Positions 7,400 through 15,234 are shown, counted from the first letter of the stretch. The stretch is DNA of 25,123 nucleotides from JAFARZ01 sp035651595 (GCA_035651595.1 DASRFJ010000146.1:1-25123), one strand, 5' to 3'. Numbers and translations are program-made. Notes: generated from the sequence alone by a model not told the origin.

Positions 7400-8352
7400 G
7401 GGCTCCGGAGACCGCTGCCGGGGCGCGCATCTTGTCGTTCGGCGGGTATCAGCCGGACAACGTGGTGACCAACGAGGATCTGGCCACCACCATCGACACC
7501 TCGGACGAGTGGATCCGCACCCGGGTCGGCATCAGCAGCCGCCGGATCGCCCCGGCGACGGAGACCGTCGATGACATGGCGGTGCAGGCCGGCGGCAAGG
7601 CGCTGGCCGGCAGCGGCCTGTCCCCCGCCGACATCGACCTGGTGATCGTCGCCACGTGCAGCACCGAGGCGCCGATCCCGAACTCCGCGGCCTCGGTCGC
7701 GCACCGGCTCGGCATCGTGTCGCCCGGCGCGTTCGACCTGAACGCGGCGTGCGCCGGGTTCTGCTACGGGCTCGGCACCGCGTCGGCCGCGATCCGCGGC
7801 GGCTCCGCGCGCAACGTGCTGGTGATCGGCGCCGAGAAGATGTCCGCCTGGGTGGACTGGACCGACCGGTCGACCTGCATCATCTTCGCCGACGGCGCCG
7901 GCGCCGCGGTGGTCGCGCCCGCCGACGAGCCGGGCATCGGGCCGGTGGTGTGGGGCAGCGCCGGGGACCTGGCGCAGCGGATCACGATCGCGGACCGGGA
8001 TTCCTACCTGTGGCAGGACGGCCAGGCGGTGTTCCGGTGGGCGACCACCGAGATCCACCCGATCGCGATCGAGGCGTGTGAGCGAGCCGGCGTGGCGGTC
8101 GAGGACCTGGCCGCGTTCATCCCGCACCAGGCGAACCTGCGGATCATCGAGTCCATCGCCCGTAAGCTCGGCATTCCGCGTGAGCGGGTGGCGGACGACA
8201 TCGTGCACGCGGGCAACACCTCATCGGCGTCGATCCCGCTCGCGCTGGCCCGGATGGCCGAGCGGGGGGAGCTGGAGTCCGGTTCCCCGGTGCTGCTGCT
8301 CGGATTCGGCGCGGGGTTGTGTTACGCCGGACAGGTCGTCACGGTACCCTAA
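7396..8352 (+). CDS. fabH: 3-oxoacyl-ACP synthase III (FabH)
   Basis: FabH condenses an acyl-CoA primer with malonyl-ACP to start fatty-acid chains. The protein has 318 residues, the usual size. The catalytic triad is visible: Cys119 in NAACAGFCYGL, His244 in FIPHQANLRI and Asn274 in HAGNTSSAS. The N-terminal TSDEWIRTRVGI and the C-terminal GFGAGLCYAG are FabH signatures. GTG 7396 overlaps the fabD stop by four bases (GTGA) and has GGGAGG about 5 nt upstream, inside fabD; a longer frame from 7201 lies within fabD. In actinomycetes FabH often prefers branched primers, which would give iso/anteiso fatty acids; that preference is inferred. Confidence 0.96.
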   Translation: MRAPETAAGARILSFGGYQPDNVVTNEDLATTIDTSDEWIRTRVGISSRRIAPATETVDDMAVQAGGKALAGSGLSPADIDLVIVATCSTEAPIPNSAASVAHRLGIVSPGAFDLNAACAGFCYGLGTASAAIRGGSARNVLVIGAEKMSAWVDWTDRSTCIIFADGAGAAVVAPADEPGIGPVVWGSAGDLAQRITIADRDSYLWQDGQAVFRWATTEIHPIAIEACERAGVAVEDLAAFIPHQANLRIIESIARKLGIPRERVADDIVHAGNTSSASIPLALARMAERGELESGSPVLLLGFGAGLCYAGQVVTVP

Positions 8353-8399
8353 CCGCGCCACAAGCAAGCCCGCTCAAGTTACCAGAAGGAGAACATGAC

Positions 8400-8645
8400 A
8401 TGACTGAGCAGGAGATTCTCGCTGGGCTCGGCGAGATCGTCGAGGAGATCGCCGGCGTGCCGGCCGCCGACGTGACCCCGGCCAAGAGCTTCGTCGACGA
8501 CCTCGACATCGACTCGCTGGCCATGGTGGAGATCGCTGTCGCCGCCCAGGACAAGTTCGGCGTCGAGATCCCCGACGACCAGCTCAAGGACCTCGCCACC
8601 GTGCAGGACGTGGTGAACTTCGTCACCAAGAACGCCGAGGGGTAA
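8400..8645 (+). CDS. acpP: Acyl carrier protein
   Basis: This acidic 81-residue carrier holds the growing acyl chain. Ser39 in DLDIDSLAMVEI is the 4'-phosphopantetheine attachment site. Helix I is MTEQEILAGLGEIVEEIAG, and the end (DLATVQDVVNFV) matches bacterial ACPs. The ATG at 8400 has AGAAGGAG (8384-8391) at 8-nt spacing, the strongest ribosome-binding site in the operon, which fits the high ACP level a cell needs. The 47-nt gap after fabH contains no obvious separate promoter. An out-of-frame ATG at 8395 is not used. Confidence 0.97.
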   Translation: MTEQEILAGLGEIVEEIAGVPAADVTPAKSFVDDLDIDSLAMVEIAVAAQDKFGVEIPDDQLKDLATVQDVVNFVTKNAEG

Positions 8646-8650
8646 GAGCG

Positions 8651-9898
8651 TTGGCTGCAGAACGCGAGACCGTCGTCGTCACCGGGCTCGGCGCGACCAC
8701 CCCGCTCGGCGGGGACGTCGCGTCGACCTGGGCGGGGATGCTCGCCGGCCGCAGCGCGGTGCGCGCGATCACCGACGACTGGGCGGCGGAGCTGCCAGCG
8801 CGGATCGCCGCGCCGGCCGCCGCCGACCCGGTCGAGGTGGTGGGCCGGGTACAAGCCCGCCGGATGGACCGGTGTGAGCAGTTCGCGCTGGTCGCCGCGC
8901 GTCAGGCCTGGGCCGACGCCGGCTCTCCCGAACTCGACCCGGAGCGGCTCGGTGTGTCGGTCAGCTCAGGCATCGGCGGGATCGGTTCCACACTGACCGC
9001 GTACGACGCGCTGCGCGAGAAGGGCTGGAACCGGATCTCCCCGTACACCGTGCCGATGCTGATGCCGAACGGCTCGGCCGGCTGGATCAGCATGGAGCTT
9101 CACGCCCGGGCAGGTGCGCATTCGCTGGTGTCCGCGTGCGCCTCCGGCGCGGAGGCCATCGGATACGGCATCGACATGATCAGGTCAGGCCGGTGCGACG
9201 TGGTCGTGGCCGGCGGCACCGAGGCCGCCATCATGGCCCTGAACATCGGCGCGTTCTCGTCGATGCGCGCCATGTCGACCCGCAACGACGACCCGGAGCA
9301 CGCGTCCCGGCCGTTCGACCGGGCCAGGGACGGCTTCGTGCTCGGCGAGGGGGCTGGCATCCTGGTGCTCGAGTCGCTGGCGCACGCGCGGGCTCGCGAC
9401 GCTCGTGTGTATGCCGTGGCGGCGGGCGCGGGCTACTCCGCGGACGCGTACCACATCTCGCACGGCGCACCCGACGGCGTCGGGGTCATCGCGGCCATCG
9501 GTCGCGCGCTGACCGACGCCGGGGTGACGCCCGAGGACATCGTCCACGTGAACGCGCACGCCACCTCGACGCAGGAGGGCGACCCGCTGGAGGCGCAGGC
9601 GCTGGCCAAGGTGCTGGGTCCGGGAACCGATGGCCCCGTCGTGTCGTCTACGAAGTCGATGACCGGGCATCTCCTTGGCGGGGCGGGCGCGATCGAGTCG
9701 ATCGCGTCGATCATGGCGCTGCGCGACCTGGTGGCGCCGCCCACCATCAACCTGGACGACCTCGACGACGACATGCCGATCGACGTGGCCACCGCGCCAC
9801 GCGAGCTGCGGCCGCGCTCCGCGGGCCCGGTGGCGGTGCTGAACAACGCGTTCGGCTTCGGCGGGCACAACGTCGCGCTGGTCTTCACCGCTCTGTAA
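8651..9898 (+). CDS. fabF: 3-oxoacyl-ACP synthase II (FabF, KASII)
   Basis: FabF elongates acyl-ACP by decarboxylative condensation with malonyl-ACP. The protein has 415 residues, the typical size. Catalytic Cys163 is in SACASGAEAIG, His303 in VNAHATSTQEGD and His340 in KSMTGHLLGGAGA; the end NNAFGFGGHNVALVF is the usual C-terminal signature. The start is a TTG at 8651, 5 nt after the acpP stop, with GAGGGG at the end of acpP serving as ribosome-binding site; no nearer ATG/GTG would keep the N-terminal strand VVVTGLGATTPLGGD. The 32-nt gap to accD6 contains only that gene's RBS. Confidence 0.96.
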   Translation: MAAERETVVVTGLGATTPLGGDVASTWAGMLAGRSAVRAITDDWAAELPARIAAPAAADPVEVVGRVQARRMDRCEQFALVAARQAWADAGSPELDPERLGVSVSSGIGGIGSTLTAYDALREKGWNRISPYTVPMLMPNGSAGWISMELHARAGAHSLVSACASGAEAIGYGIDMIRSGRCDVVVAGGTEAAIMALNIGAFSSMRAMSTRNDDPEHASRPFDRARDGFVLGEGAGILVLESLAHARARDARVYAVAAGAGYSADAYHISHGAPDGVGVIAAIGRALTDAGVTPEDIVHVNAHATSTQEGDPLEAQALAKVLGPGTDGPVVSSTKSMTGHLLGGAGAIESIASIMALRDLVAPPTINLDDLDDDMPIDVATAPRELRPRSAGPVAVLNNAFGFGGHNVALVFTAL

Positions 9899-9930
9899 AA
9901 CGGGCCCGCAACGGGAGAGGATCCCTCCGC

Positions 9931-11385
9931 ATGACTGTCCTGGACGCCAAGCAGAAGGTCGCCACGCTCCCCCGTGACCCGCGGGAGCGGCTCGCCGCGC
10001 TGTTCGACCCCGGCACGCTGGAGCTGCTGCCGATTTCGCCAGGGGGGTCCGGGGGGATGGATTCCCTCCGTCAGGAGAGCAGCGATCGCTGTGGAGCGCT
10101 CGCGGGCGCCGGCCTGATCCAGGGCATCCCCGCGGTGGCGTTCGCCTCCGACCCGCGGGTGCAGGGTGGCGCGATGGGCACCGTGGGCGCGCTGGTGATC
10201 ACCGGTGCCTACCAGGAGGCGATGTCCCGCGGCGTGCCGATCATCGGGCTGTGGCACTCCGGCGGCGCGCGGATCGCCGAAGGCGTGGCGAGCCTGCATG
10301 GTGTGGGCACCGTGTTCGCGGCGATGACCGCGGCGTCCGGGCGGGTGCCGCAGATCTCGGTGGTGTTCGGCGCGGCGGCGGGCGGCGCGGCCTACGGTCC
10401 CGCGCTGACCGACATCGTGATCCTGTCCGGCGGCGGACGCATCTTCGTAACCGGCCCGGACGTGGTGCGGTCGGTCACTGGTGAGGATGTCGACATGGAA
10501 CGGCTGGGCGGTCCCGAGCCGCACAGCCGCCGCTCCGGCGTGGTGCACCTGGTGACCGAGACCGACGCCGACGCGCTGGACCGGGCTCGCGAACTCGCCG
10601 CGCTGCTGAGCGACCAGGGTAAGGTCGCCGAGGACGGTCCAGAGCTGGACCGCGACCTGTCCGGCATCCTGCCCGAATCCGCGCGCCGCGCCTACGACGT
10701 GCACGAGCTGACCGTCAGGCTGCTCGACGGCCCGGGGGTGGAACTGCACCCCCGCTGGGCGCCGAACGTCGTGACGATCCTCGGCCGGCTGGCCGGGCGG
10801 ACCGTCGGGGTCGTCGCGAACAACCCGATGCGGCTCGGTGGCTGCCTGGACTCCGCGTCGGCGGAGAAGGCGGCGCGCTTCGTGCGGTTCTGCGATGCCT
10901 TCGGCGTCCCGCTGGTGGTGGTCGTGGACGTGCCCGGGTATCTGCCCGGCGTGGGCCAGGAGTGGGACGGCGTGGTGCGGCGCGGCGCCAAGCTGCTGCA
11001 CGCGTTCGCCGAGGCGACCGTCCCCCGGGTCACCGTGGTGACCCGCAAGGCCATCGGCGGCGCGTACATCGCGATGAACTCCCGCTCGCTCGGCGCCACG
11101 AAGGTGTTCGCCTGGCCGGACGCGGAGATCGCGGTGATGGGCGCGATCGCCGCCATCCGGATCCTGCACCGCCGCACGCTGGCCTCGGTGCCGCCCGAGT
11201 CGCTGCGCGACAAGGAGGCCGAGCTGGCCGCCGAGCACGCCGCAACGGTCGGCGGTCTCCAGCGCGCCGTCGACATCGGCGTCGTCGACGAGGTGATCAC
11301 CCCGGCCGTCACCCGCCGCGCCGTGGCACACGCCATCGCCGCCGCCCCCCAGCGCCGCGGCACCCACGCCAACATTCCCCTCTAG
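9931..11385 (+). CDS. accD6: Acyl-CoA carboxylase carboxyltransferase beta subunit (AccD6-like)
   Basis: This 484-residue carboxyltransferase, with a biotinylated alpha subunit encoded elsewhere, should make malonyl-CoA for the FAS II genes upstream. The crotonase-fold halves are clear: GGAMGTVGALV and GLWHSGGARIAEGV, then ISVVFGAAAGGAAYGPALTD in the N-domain; NPMRLGGCLDSASAEKAARF, VPGYLPGVGQEWDGVVRRGA and RKAIGGAYIAMNSRSLGA in the C-domain. The protein ends in NIPL, as mycobacterial AccD6 does. It sits at the end of the fatty-acid operon, as accD6 does in mycobacteria. RBS GGGAGAGG is 10 nt before the ATG. Odd: about 15 extra residues (near 35-50, SPGGSGGMDSLRQES) come from a GC-rich repeat-like insertion. 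No epsilon subunit gene is present nearby. Confidence 0.94.
   Translation: MTVLDAKQKVATLPRDPRERLAALFDPGTLELLPISPGGSGGMDSLRQESSDRCGALAGAGLIQGIPAVAFASDPRVQGGAMGTVGALVITGAYQEAMSRGVPIIGLWHSGGARIAEGVASLHGVGTVFAAMTAASGRVPQISVVFGAAAGGAAYGPALTDIVILSGGGRIFVTGPDVVRSVTGEDVDMERLGGPEPHSRRSGVVHLVTETDADALDRARELAALLSDQGKVAEDGPELDRDLSGILPESARRAYDVHELTVRLLDGPGVELHPRWAPNVVTILGRLAGRTVGVVANNPMRLGGCLDSASAEKAARFVRFCDAFGVPLVVVVDVPGYLPGVGQEWDGVVRRGAKLLHAFAEATVPRVTVVTRKAIGGAYIAMNSRSLGATKVFAWPDAEIAVMGAIAAIRILHRRTLASVPPESLRDKEAELAAEHAATVGGLQRAVDIGVVDEVITPAVTRRAVAHAIAAAPQRRGTHANIPL
10037..10070 (-). repeat. Repeat-like GC-rich insertion inside accD6
   Basis: This stretch resembles the reverse complement of the 34-bp units at 4891-4958 (same order: CGCC, G-run, GTCYG, G-run, short spacer, CCCTCC). 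It lies where AccD6 of M. tuberculosis, as I recall its sequence, has only about three residues between ELL and DRSG. The frame is preserved. Similarity was judged by eye with small gaps. Confidence 0.5.
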
Positions 11386-11432
11386 TTCGCGTCACTCCCA
11401 CTGGCCCCAAGCTGAGGAGTGTTGCCCTTGGG

Positions 11433-12245
11433 TCAGGAGGGCGGGGTGGGGCCGACAGGAGGCTCGGGGTCGCTGGCGGGGGCGTCGGACGTTCCGGAAG
11501 TACCAGACGTGCCGGAGGCTGGGGAGCTTCCCGCGGAGCGGGCCTCGGCGACCAGGTCCTCGAGACGCTGGCCGCGGATGCGGCGGAATTTGCGATGGTC
11601 GCGGGCGCGATCCAGGATTGCCACCTCAAGCTGGCTGGCGTTCAGCTCGGGCGCCCCGTTCCCGTCACCGGACGCCGTCAGTGCGGCCAGCGCCGCCAGC
11701 GCGGCGCCGAAGGCCTGGCCCAGCGTCATCCCGGCCGAATACCGCTCCTTGAGCACGGCCGAGACCCGCGCCACGTCGCCGCCGAAGGCGACGTACCCGT
11801 GCTCGTCAGAGACCTGGCCGTCGAACGTGATCCGGTACAGCTGGTCGGTCTCCGGCCGCTCGCCCACCTCCGCGACGACGACCTCGACCTCGAACGGCTT
11901 GTTGCTCTCGATGAAGATCCGGCTGAGCTCCCCCGCGTAGTAGTTCGCGATGCCGCGCGCGGTGACGTCGGTGCGGTCGTACTGGTAGCCCATGATGTCC
12001 GCGTACGTGACGCCGGCCTTGCGGAGGTTCTCGTACTCGTTGTACCGGCCGACCGCGGCAAACGCGATCTTGTCGTACAGCTCGCTGATCTTGTGCAGCG
12101 CGCTCGACGGGTTGGGCGTCATCATCAAGATGCCGTCCGCGTACTGCAGCGCCACGCAGCTACGGCCGCGCGAGACGCCCTGCTGGGCGTAGTTGGCCTT
12201 GTCGCGCATCTGCTGTTCTGGCGACACGTAGAACGGCATGGACAC
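11433..12245 (-). CDS. prcA: 20S proteasome alpha subunit PrcA
   Basis: This is the 270-residue alpha-type subunit that forms the outer gating rings of the actinobacterial proteasome. The N-terminus MSMPFYVSPEQQ, then AQQGVSRGRS, is the alpha-ring gate segment of PrcA. The fold continues through GILMMTPNPSS, KISELYDKIAFAAVGRYNEYE and DGQVSDEHGYVAFGG. It lacks the catalytic threonine, as expected. The C-terminal tail (about 236-270) is low-complexity Gly/Thr/Ser/Pro, including GTSGTSGTS. GTG 12245 has GAAGGAAG about 10 nt upstream; ATG 12239 is a less likely alternative. It lies downstream of prcB across a repeat-containing 91-nt spacer and is convergent with accD6. Confidence 0.96.
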   Translation of the reverse strand: MSMPFYVSPEQQMRDKANYAQQGVSRGRSCVALQYADGILMMTPNPSSALHKISELYDKIAFAAVGRYNEYENLRKAGVTYADIMGYQYDRTDVTARGIANYYAGELSRIFIESNKPFEVEVVVAEVGERPETDQLYRITFDGQVSDEHGYVAFGGDVARVSAVLKERYSAGMTLGQAFGAALAALAALTASGDGNGAPELNASQLEVAILDRARDHRKFRRIRGQRLEDLVAEARSAGSSPASGTSGTSGTSDAPASDPEPPVGPTPPS

Positions 12246-12336
12246 CGCGGTAGCTTCCTTCTTCAGTCGAGGTGGTGGATCAGAGGTTGTGGATCAGAGG
12301 TGGTGGATCAGTCGAGGTGGTCGGGGACTCCGCATG
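12246..12336. repeat. prcB-prcA spacer with 14-bp tandem repeats
   Basis: Three units of a 14-bp sequence (GAGGTGGTGGATCA on the plus strand) lie at 12269-12282, 12283-12296 (one change) and 12297-12310. A partial fourth starts at 12314. The block is bracketed by an exact 13-bp direct repeat CAGTCGAGGTGGT (12264-12276 and 12309-12321). It occupies the space between the prcB stop and the prcA ribosome-binding site, where other actinobacteria usually have tightly packed or overlapping genes. Confidence 0.85.
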
Positions 12337-13179
12337 TTAGCTGACACGCAATGGCGCGGACGGGCCGTCGGGGGCGGCCATCCGGCTTTCCACGACCTGC
12401 CGCGCGTACTCCTCGGACTCGGCGTCGGACAGCCGCCGGAAGCCGTCCGCGGTCACCGTGGCGATGACCGGGAAGATGCGCCTGGTCATGTCCGGACCAC
12501 CGGTTGCCGAGTCGTCGTCGGCGGCGTCGTAGAGCCCCTGCACGCAGGCGAGCACCGCGTCACGCACCGGCATGTCGTCGGTGTACAGCTTCTTCATCGC
12601 GCCCCTGGCGAACACCGACCCGGAGCCGATCGAGTGGAACCGGTGCTCCTCGTACGGCCCGCCAGCCACGTCGTAGCTGAAGATGCGGCCACGCCCTCTG
12701 TCCTCGTCGTAGCCGGCGAACAGCGGCACCACGGCGAGCCCCTGCATGGCCCCCATCAGGTTGCCGCGGATCATCGTGGCGAGCCGGTTGGCCTTGCCCT
12801 CGAGGGACAGCGGCCGGCCCTCCATCTTCTCGTAGTGCTCAAGCTCGACCTGGAACAGCCGGACGAAGTCCAGCCCGACGCTGGCCACGCCCGCGAAGCC
12901 GACCGCGGAATATTCGTCGCTGCGGAACACCTTCTCCACGTCCCGCTTGGAGATCATGCTGCCGGCCGTGGCGCGCCGGTCACCGGCCAGCACCACGCCG
13001 TGCTCGCACACCGCCGCGATCAGCGTGGTGGCGTGCGGCAGGCTCGCGATGACGTCGTTATCGGCCGAAGGCACCCCGCCGGGCGCGCCGGGCAGCAGAC
13101 CGGGCGAGTACTTCGTCAGGAAATCACTGAACGACGGCGTCGTTCGTCCCATGAAGCCCGGCATACCCTGTGAGCCCAC
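12337..13179 (-). CDS. prcB: 20S proteasome beta subunit PrcB
   Basis: This is the catalytic subunit of the proteasome core. From the GTG at 13179 the precursor has 280 residues with a propeptide of about 50. Cleavage before Thr51 in HATTLIAAVCEHG would expose the N-terminal threonine nucleophile. GVVLAGDRRATAG with Asp and Lys-region residues, the later SIGSGSVFARGAMKKLY and the GLYDAADDDSATGGPD segment are beta-subunit signatures. GGGAGGGG ends about 5 nt before GTG 13179, which decides this start over the longer frame from 13242 that lacks an RBS. It follows pup by 150 nt, a gap holding an 8-bp triple repeat at 13261-13284, and precedes prcA. Confidence 0.95.
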   Translation of the reverse strand: MGSQGMPGFMGRTTPSFSDFLTKYSPGLLPGAPGGVPSADNDVIASLPHATTLIAAVCEHGVVLAGDRRATAGSMISKRDVEKVFRSDEYSAVGFAGVASVGLDFVRLFQVELEHYEKMEGRPLSLEGKANRLATMIRGNLMGAMQGLAVVPLFAGYDEDRGRGRIFSYDVAGGPYEEHRFHSIGSGSVFARGAMKKLYTDDMPVRDAVLACVQGLYDAADDDSATGGPDMTRRIFPVIATVTADGFRRLSDAESEEYARQVVESRMAAPDGPSAPLRVS

Positions 13180-13260
13180 GCGCCCCTCCCAACTGCGATC
13201 GATAACACTGACCCTACTGCCCTGGCGAAGCCGGCAGCGCAATCCGTTGTCCGCTCACGG

Positions 13261-13284
13261 CGAACCGGCGGACCGGCGGACCGG
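13261..13284. repeat. 8-bp tandem triplet between pup and prcB
   Basis: CGAACCGG, CGGACCGG, CGGACCGG run in tandem, followed by a C/A-rich stretch to the pup stop at 13330. The 150-nt gap shows no other feature apart from the prcB RBS. The repeat could form alternative hairpins in the pup-prcB mRNA, but this is weak. Confidence 0.5.
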
Positions 13285-13329
13285 CCAAGTCGACCAAGGC
13301 CAAAAGCCAAGGCCCCGCCACACCGGACC

Positions 13330-13539
13330 TTACTGGCCGCCCTTCTGGACGTACGAGCGGACGAACTCCTCGGCGTTCTCCTCGAGGACCTCGTCAATTT
13401 CGTCGAGGATCGCGTCGACGTCGTCGGAGAGCTTCTCCCGGCGTTCCCGCTGCTCCTCGGTGGTGCCAGTCTCGGTTTCCTCGGTCTCCTCGGCACGCCG
13501 TGTCGTCTGCCGCTGACCGCCGGTGTCCTTGGTTGCCAT
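13330..13539 (-). CDS. pup: Prokaryotic ubiquitin-like protein Pup
   Basis: Pup is a 69-residue, strongly acidic, largely disordered tag that marks proteins for the proteasome. It begins MATKDTGGQRQTTRR. The central helix-forming region LSDDVDAILDEIDEVLEENA binds the coiled coils of Arc/Mpa. It ends ...YVQKGGQ; the final Gln must be converted to Glu by Dop before PafA can attach it to lysines. The ATG (13537-13539) has GGAGG at 7-nt spacing; an upstream in-frame extension to 13644 has no Pup character. Dop is directly upstream and prcB downstream, the standard order. Confidence 0.97.
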   Translation of the reverse strand: MATKDTGGQRQTTRRAEETEETETGTTEEQRERREKLSDDVDAILDEIDEVLEENAEEFVRSYVQKGGQ

Positions 13540-13561
13540 TTCACTACCTCCGTCTTCCCCA

Positions 13562-13593
13562 ACGCTATCGTCACCCGGGACAGTCCCGCGCAA
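13562..13593 (-). promoter_or_regulatory. Possible pup promoter with a palindrome in the spacer
   Basis: On the minus strand, TTGCGC (13588-13593) and GATAGC (13564-13569) are 18 nt apart. A 13-bp palindrome, CGGGAC-A-GTCCCG (13576-13588), sits largely in the spacer. It lies in the 115-nt gap between dop and pup. The start site would be about 18 nt before the pup ATG, leaving room for the RBS. The elements are weak. Confidence 0.3.
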
Positions 13594-13654
13594 TCCTGTC
13601 AGCCGAAATCGGTACGAACTCGCGATCCCGGGGACTACCCGCAACGGGACCGGG

Positions 13655-15172
13655 CTAGTCGTGCCCAGTCAGCGCGGCCACCAGCTCGGCGGCGGTGCGG
13701 CAGCGATCGAGCAGCTCACCGACGTGCACCCGGGTGCCGCGCAGCGGCTCCAGGGTCGGCACCCGCTGGAGCGACTCCCTGCCCGGTATGTCGAAAATGA
13801 CCGAATCCCAGGACGCGGCGGCCACCGAGTCGGGGTACTGCCGCAGGCACCGGCCGCGGAAGAAGGCCCTGGTGTCCTCCGGCGGGTTCTCCACGGCCGC
13901 GGCCACGGTGGCGTCGTCGGTCAGCCGGACTATCCGGCCACGGGCCGCCAGCCGGTTGTACAGGCCGCGCTCCAGCCGGACGTCGGAGTACTGGAGGTCG
14001 AACAGCTGGAGCTTGGGATGATCCCAGGACAGCCCGTCCCGGCTCCGGTAGCCCTCGAGCAACTCGAGCTTGGCCACCCAGTCCAGCTCGCGGGACAGCT
14101 GCATCGGGTCCTCGGCGAGCCGGGTGAGCACCGACTCCCAGCGGTCGAGCACGTCCGCGGTGACCGGGTCCACGTCGGCCCCGTACCTGTCCTCCACGTA
14201 CTTGCGGGCCAGTTCCAGGTATTCGCACTGGAGCTGCACGGCGGTCATCTTCCGGCCGTCTCGCAGCGTCAGCAGCCGCCGCAGCGCCGGGTCGTGGGAC
14301 ACCGCGCGCAGCTCGGCCACCGGCGCTTCCACGGACAGGTCGACGCCGAAGAACTTGTCCTCGATCATCGCCAGCACCAGCGAGGTCGTGCCCACCTTGA
14401 GGTAGGTGCTGATCTCGCTCATGTTCGCGTCGCCGATGATCACGTGCAGCCGGCGGTACTTCTCCGGGTCCGCGTGCGGCTCGTCGCGGGTGTTGATGAT
14501 CGGGCGCTTGAGCGTCGTCTCGAGCCCGACCTCGACCTCGAAGAAGTCCGCCCGCTGGCTGATCTGGAAGCCGGCGCCGCGCCCGTCAGCGCCGATGCCG
14601 ACCCGGCCGGCCCCGCACACCACCTGGCGGGACACGAAGAACGGGGTGAGGAACCGCACGATGTCAGCGAACGGCGTGGACCGCCGCATCAGGTAGTTCT
14701 CGTGACAGCCGTACGAGGCGCCCTTGTTGTCGGTGTTGTTCTTGTACAGCTGGATCGGCGCGGTGCCCGGCACGGTGGCGGCCTTGGACGCCGCCTCGGC
14801 CATGATCCGCTCCCCCGCCTTGTCCCAGATCACCACCGACATCGGGTTCGTGCACTCCGGCGCGGAATACTCCGGGTGCGCGTGGTCGACGTACAGCCGG
14901 CCGCCGTTGGTGAGGATGACGTTGGCCAGTCCCAGATCCTCGTCGGTCAGCTGAGAGGAGTCCGCGGACTCGCGAGCGAGGTCGAACCCGCGCGCGTCGC
15001 GCAGCGGGTTCTCCTCTTCGAAGTCCCACCTGGCCCGCCTGGCCCTGGCCGCGGTGGCCGCCTGGTACGCGTTCACGATCTGTGACGAGGTCACCATCGC
15101 GTTGGCACCTGGTTGTCCGGGCACGGAAATGCCGTACTCGGTTTCGGTGCCCATCACGCGAATAACGCTCAT
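13655..15172 (-). CDS. dop: Pup deamidase/depupylase Dop
   Basis: Dop deamidates the C-terminal Gln of Pup and also cleaves Pup from substrates. It has 505 residues, close to mycobacterial and Streptomyces Dop. The glutamine-synthetase-like fold is recognised by MGTETEYGISVPG at the N-terminus, RLYVDHAHPEYSAPECT, KNNTDNKGASYGCHENYLM, TRDEPHADPEKYRRLHVI and GDANMSEISTYLKVGTT, and ENPPEDTRAFFRG near the end. It is Dop rather than PafA because of the NAMVTSSQIVNAY segment plus the long loop before the DFEEENPLRDARGFDL motif, which is absent from PafA. ATG 15172 follows TAGGCT by 7 nt with no Shine-Dalgarno, so the transcript may be leaderless. Pup is directly downstream. Confidence 0.95.
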   Translation of the reverse strand: MSVIRVMGTETEYGISVPGQPGANAMVTSSQIVNAYQAATAARARRARWDFEEENPLRDARGFDLARESADSSQLTDEDLGLANVILTNGGRLYVDHAHPEYSAPECTNPMSVVIWDKAGERIMAEAASKAATVPGTAPIQLYKNNTDNKGASYGCHENYLMRRSTPFADIVRFLTPFFVSRQVVCGAGRVGIGADGRGAGFQISQRADFFEVEVGLETTLKRPIINTRDEPHADPEKYRRLHVIIGDANMSEISTYLKVGTTSLVLAMIEDKFFGVDLSVEAPVAELRAVSHDPALRRLLTLRDGRKMTAVQLQCEYLELARKYVEDRYGADVDPVTADVLDRWESVLTRLAEDPMQLSRELDWVAKLELLEGYRSRDGLSWDHPKLQLFDLQYSDVRLERGLYNRLAARGRIVRLTDDATVAAAVENPPEDTRAFFRGRCLRQYPDSVAAASWDSVIFDIPGRESLQRVPTLEPLRGTRVHVGELLDRCRTAAELVAALTGHD

Positions 15173-15179
15173 ACCAAGC

Positions 15180-15185
15180 AGCCTA
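15180..15185 (-). promoter_or_regulatory. -10 element of dop (leaderless)
   Basis: On the minus strand TAGGCT ends 7 nt before the dop ATG (15170-15172), the same hexamer seen before fasR. No Shine-Dalgarno and no clear -35 are present. It implies that dop can be transcribed separately from arc. Confidence 0.4.
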
Positions 15186-15234
15186 ACGTGCTAATCGCGC
15201 GGCTGCGCCGTGACACGGCGTGCGGAGCACACCC

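Noticed and set aside
6100..8208. A 702-codon minus-strand frame across fabD and fabH
   Set aside because: Antisense shadow of two well-conserved enzymes; no motif or RBS.
9433..11367. Long minus-strand frame across fabF and accD6
   Set aside because: Antisense shadow; translation is His/Arg/Gly-rich without family features.
11393..11432. Terminator between the convergent accD6 and prcA
   Set aside because: Only weak 6-bp pairings (CACTCC/GGAGTG and CCCAAG/CTTGGG) with long loops; not strong enough to list as a feature.
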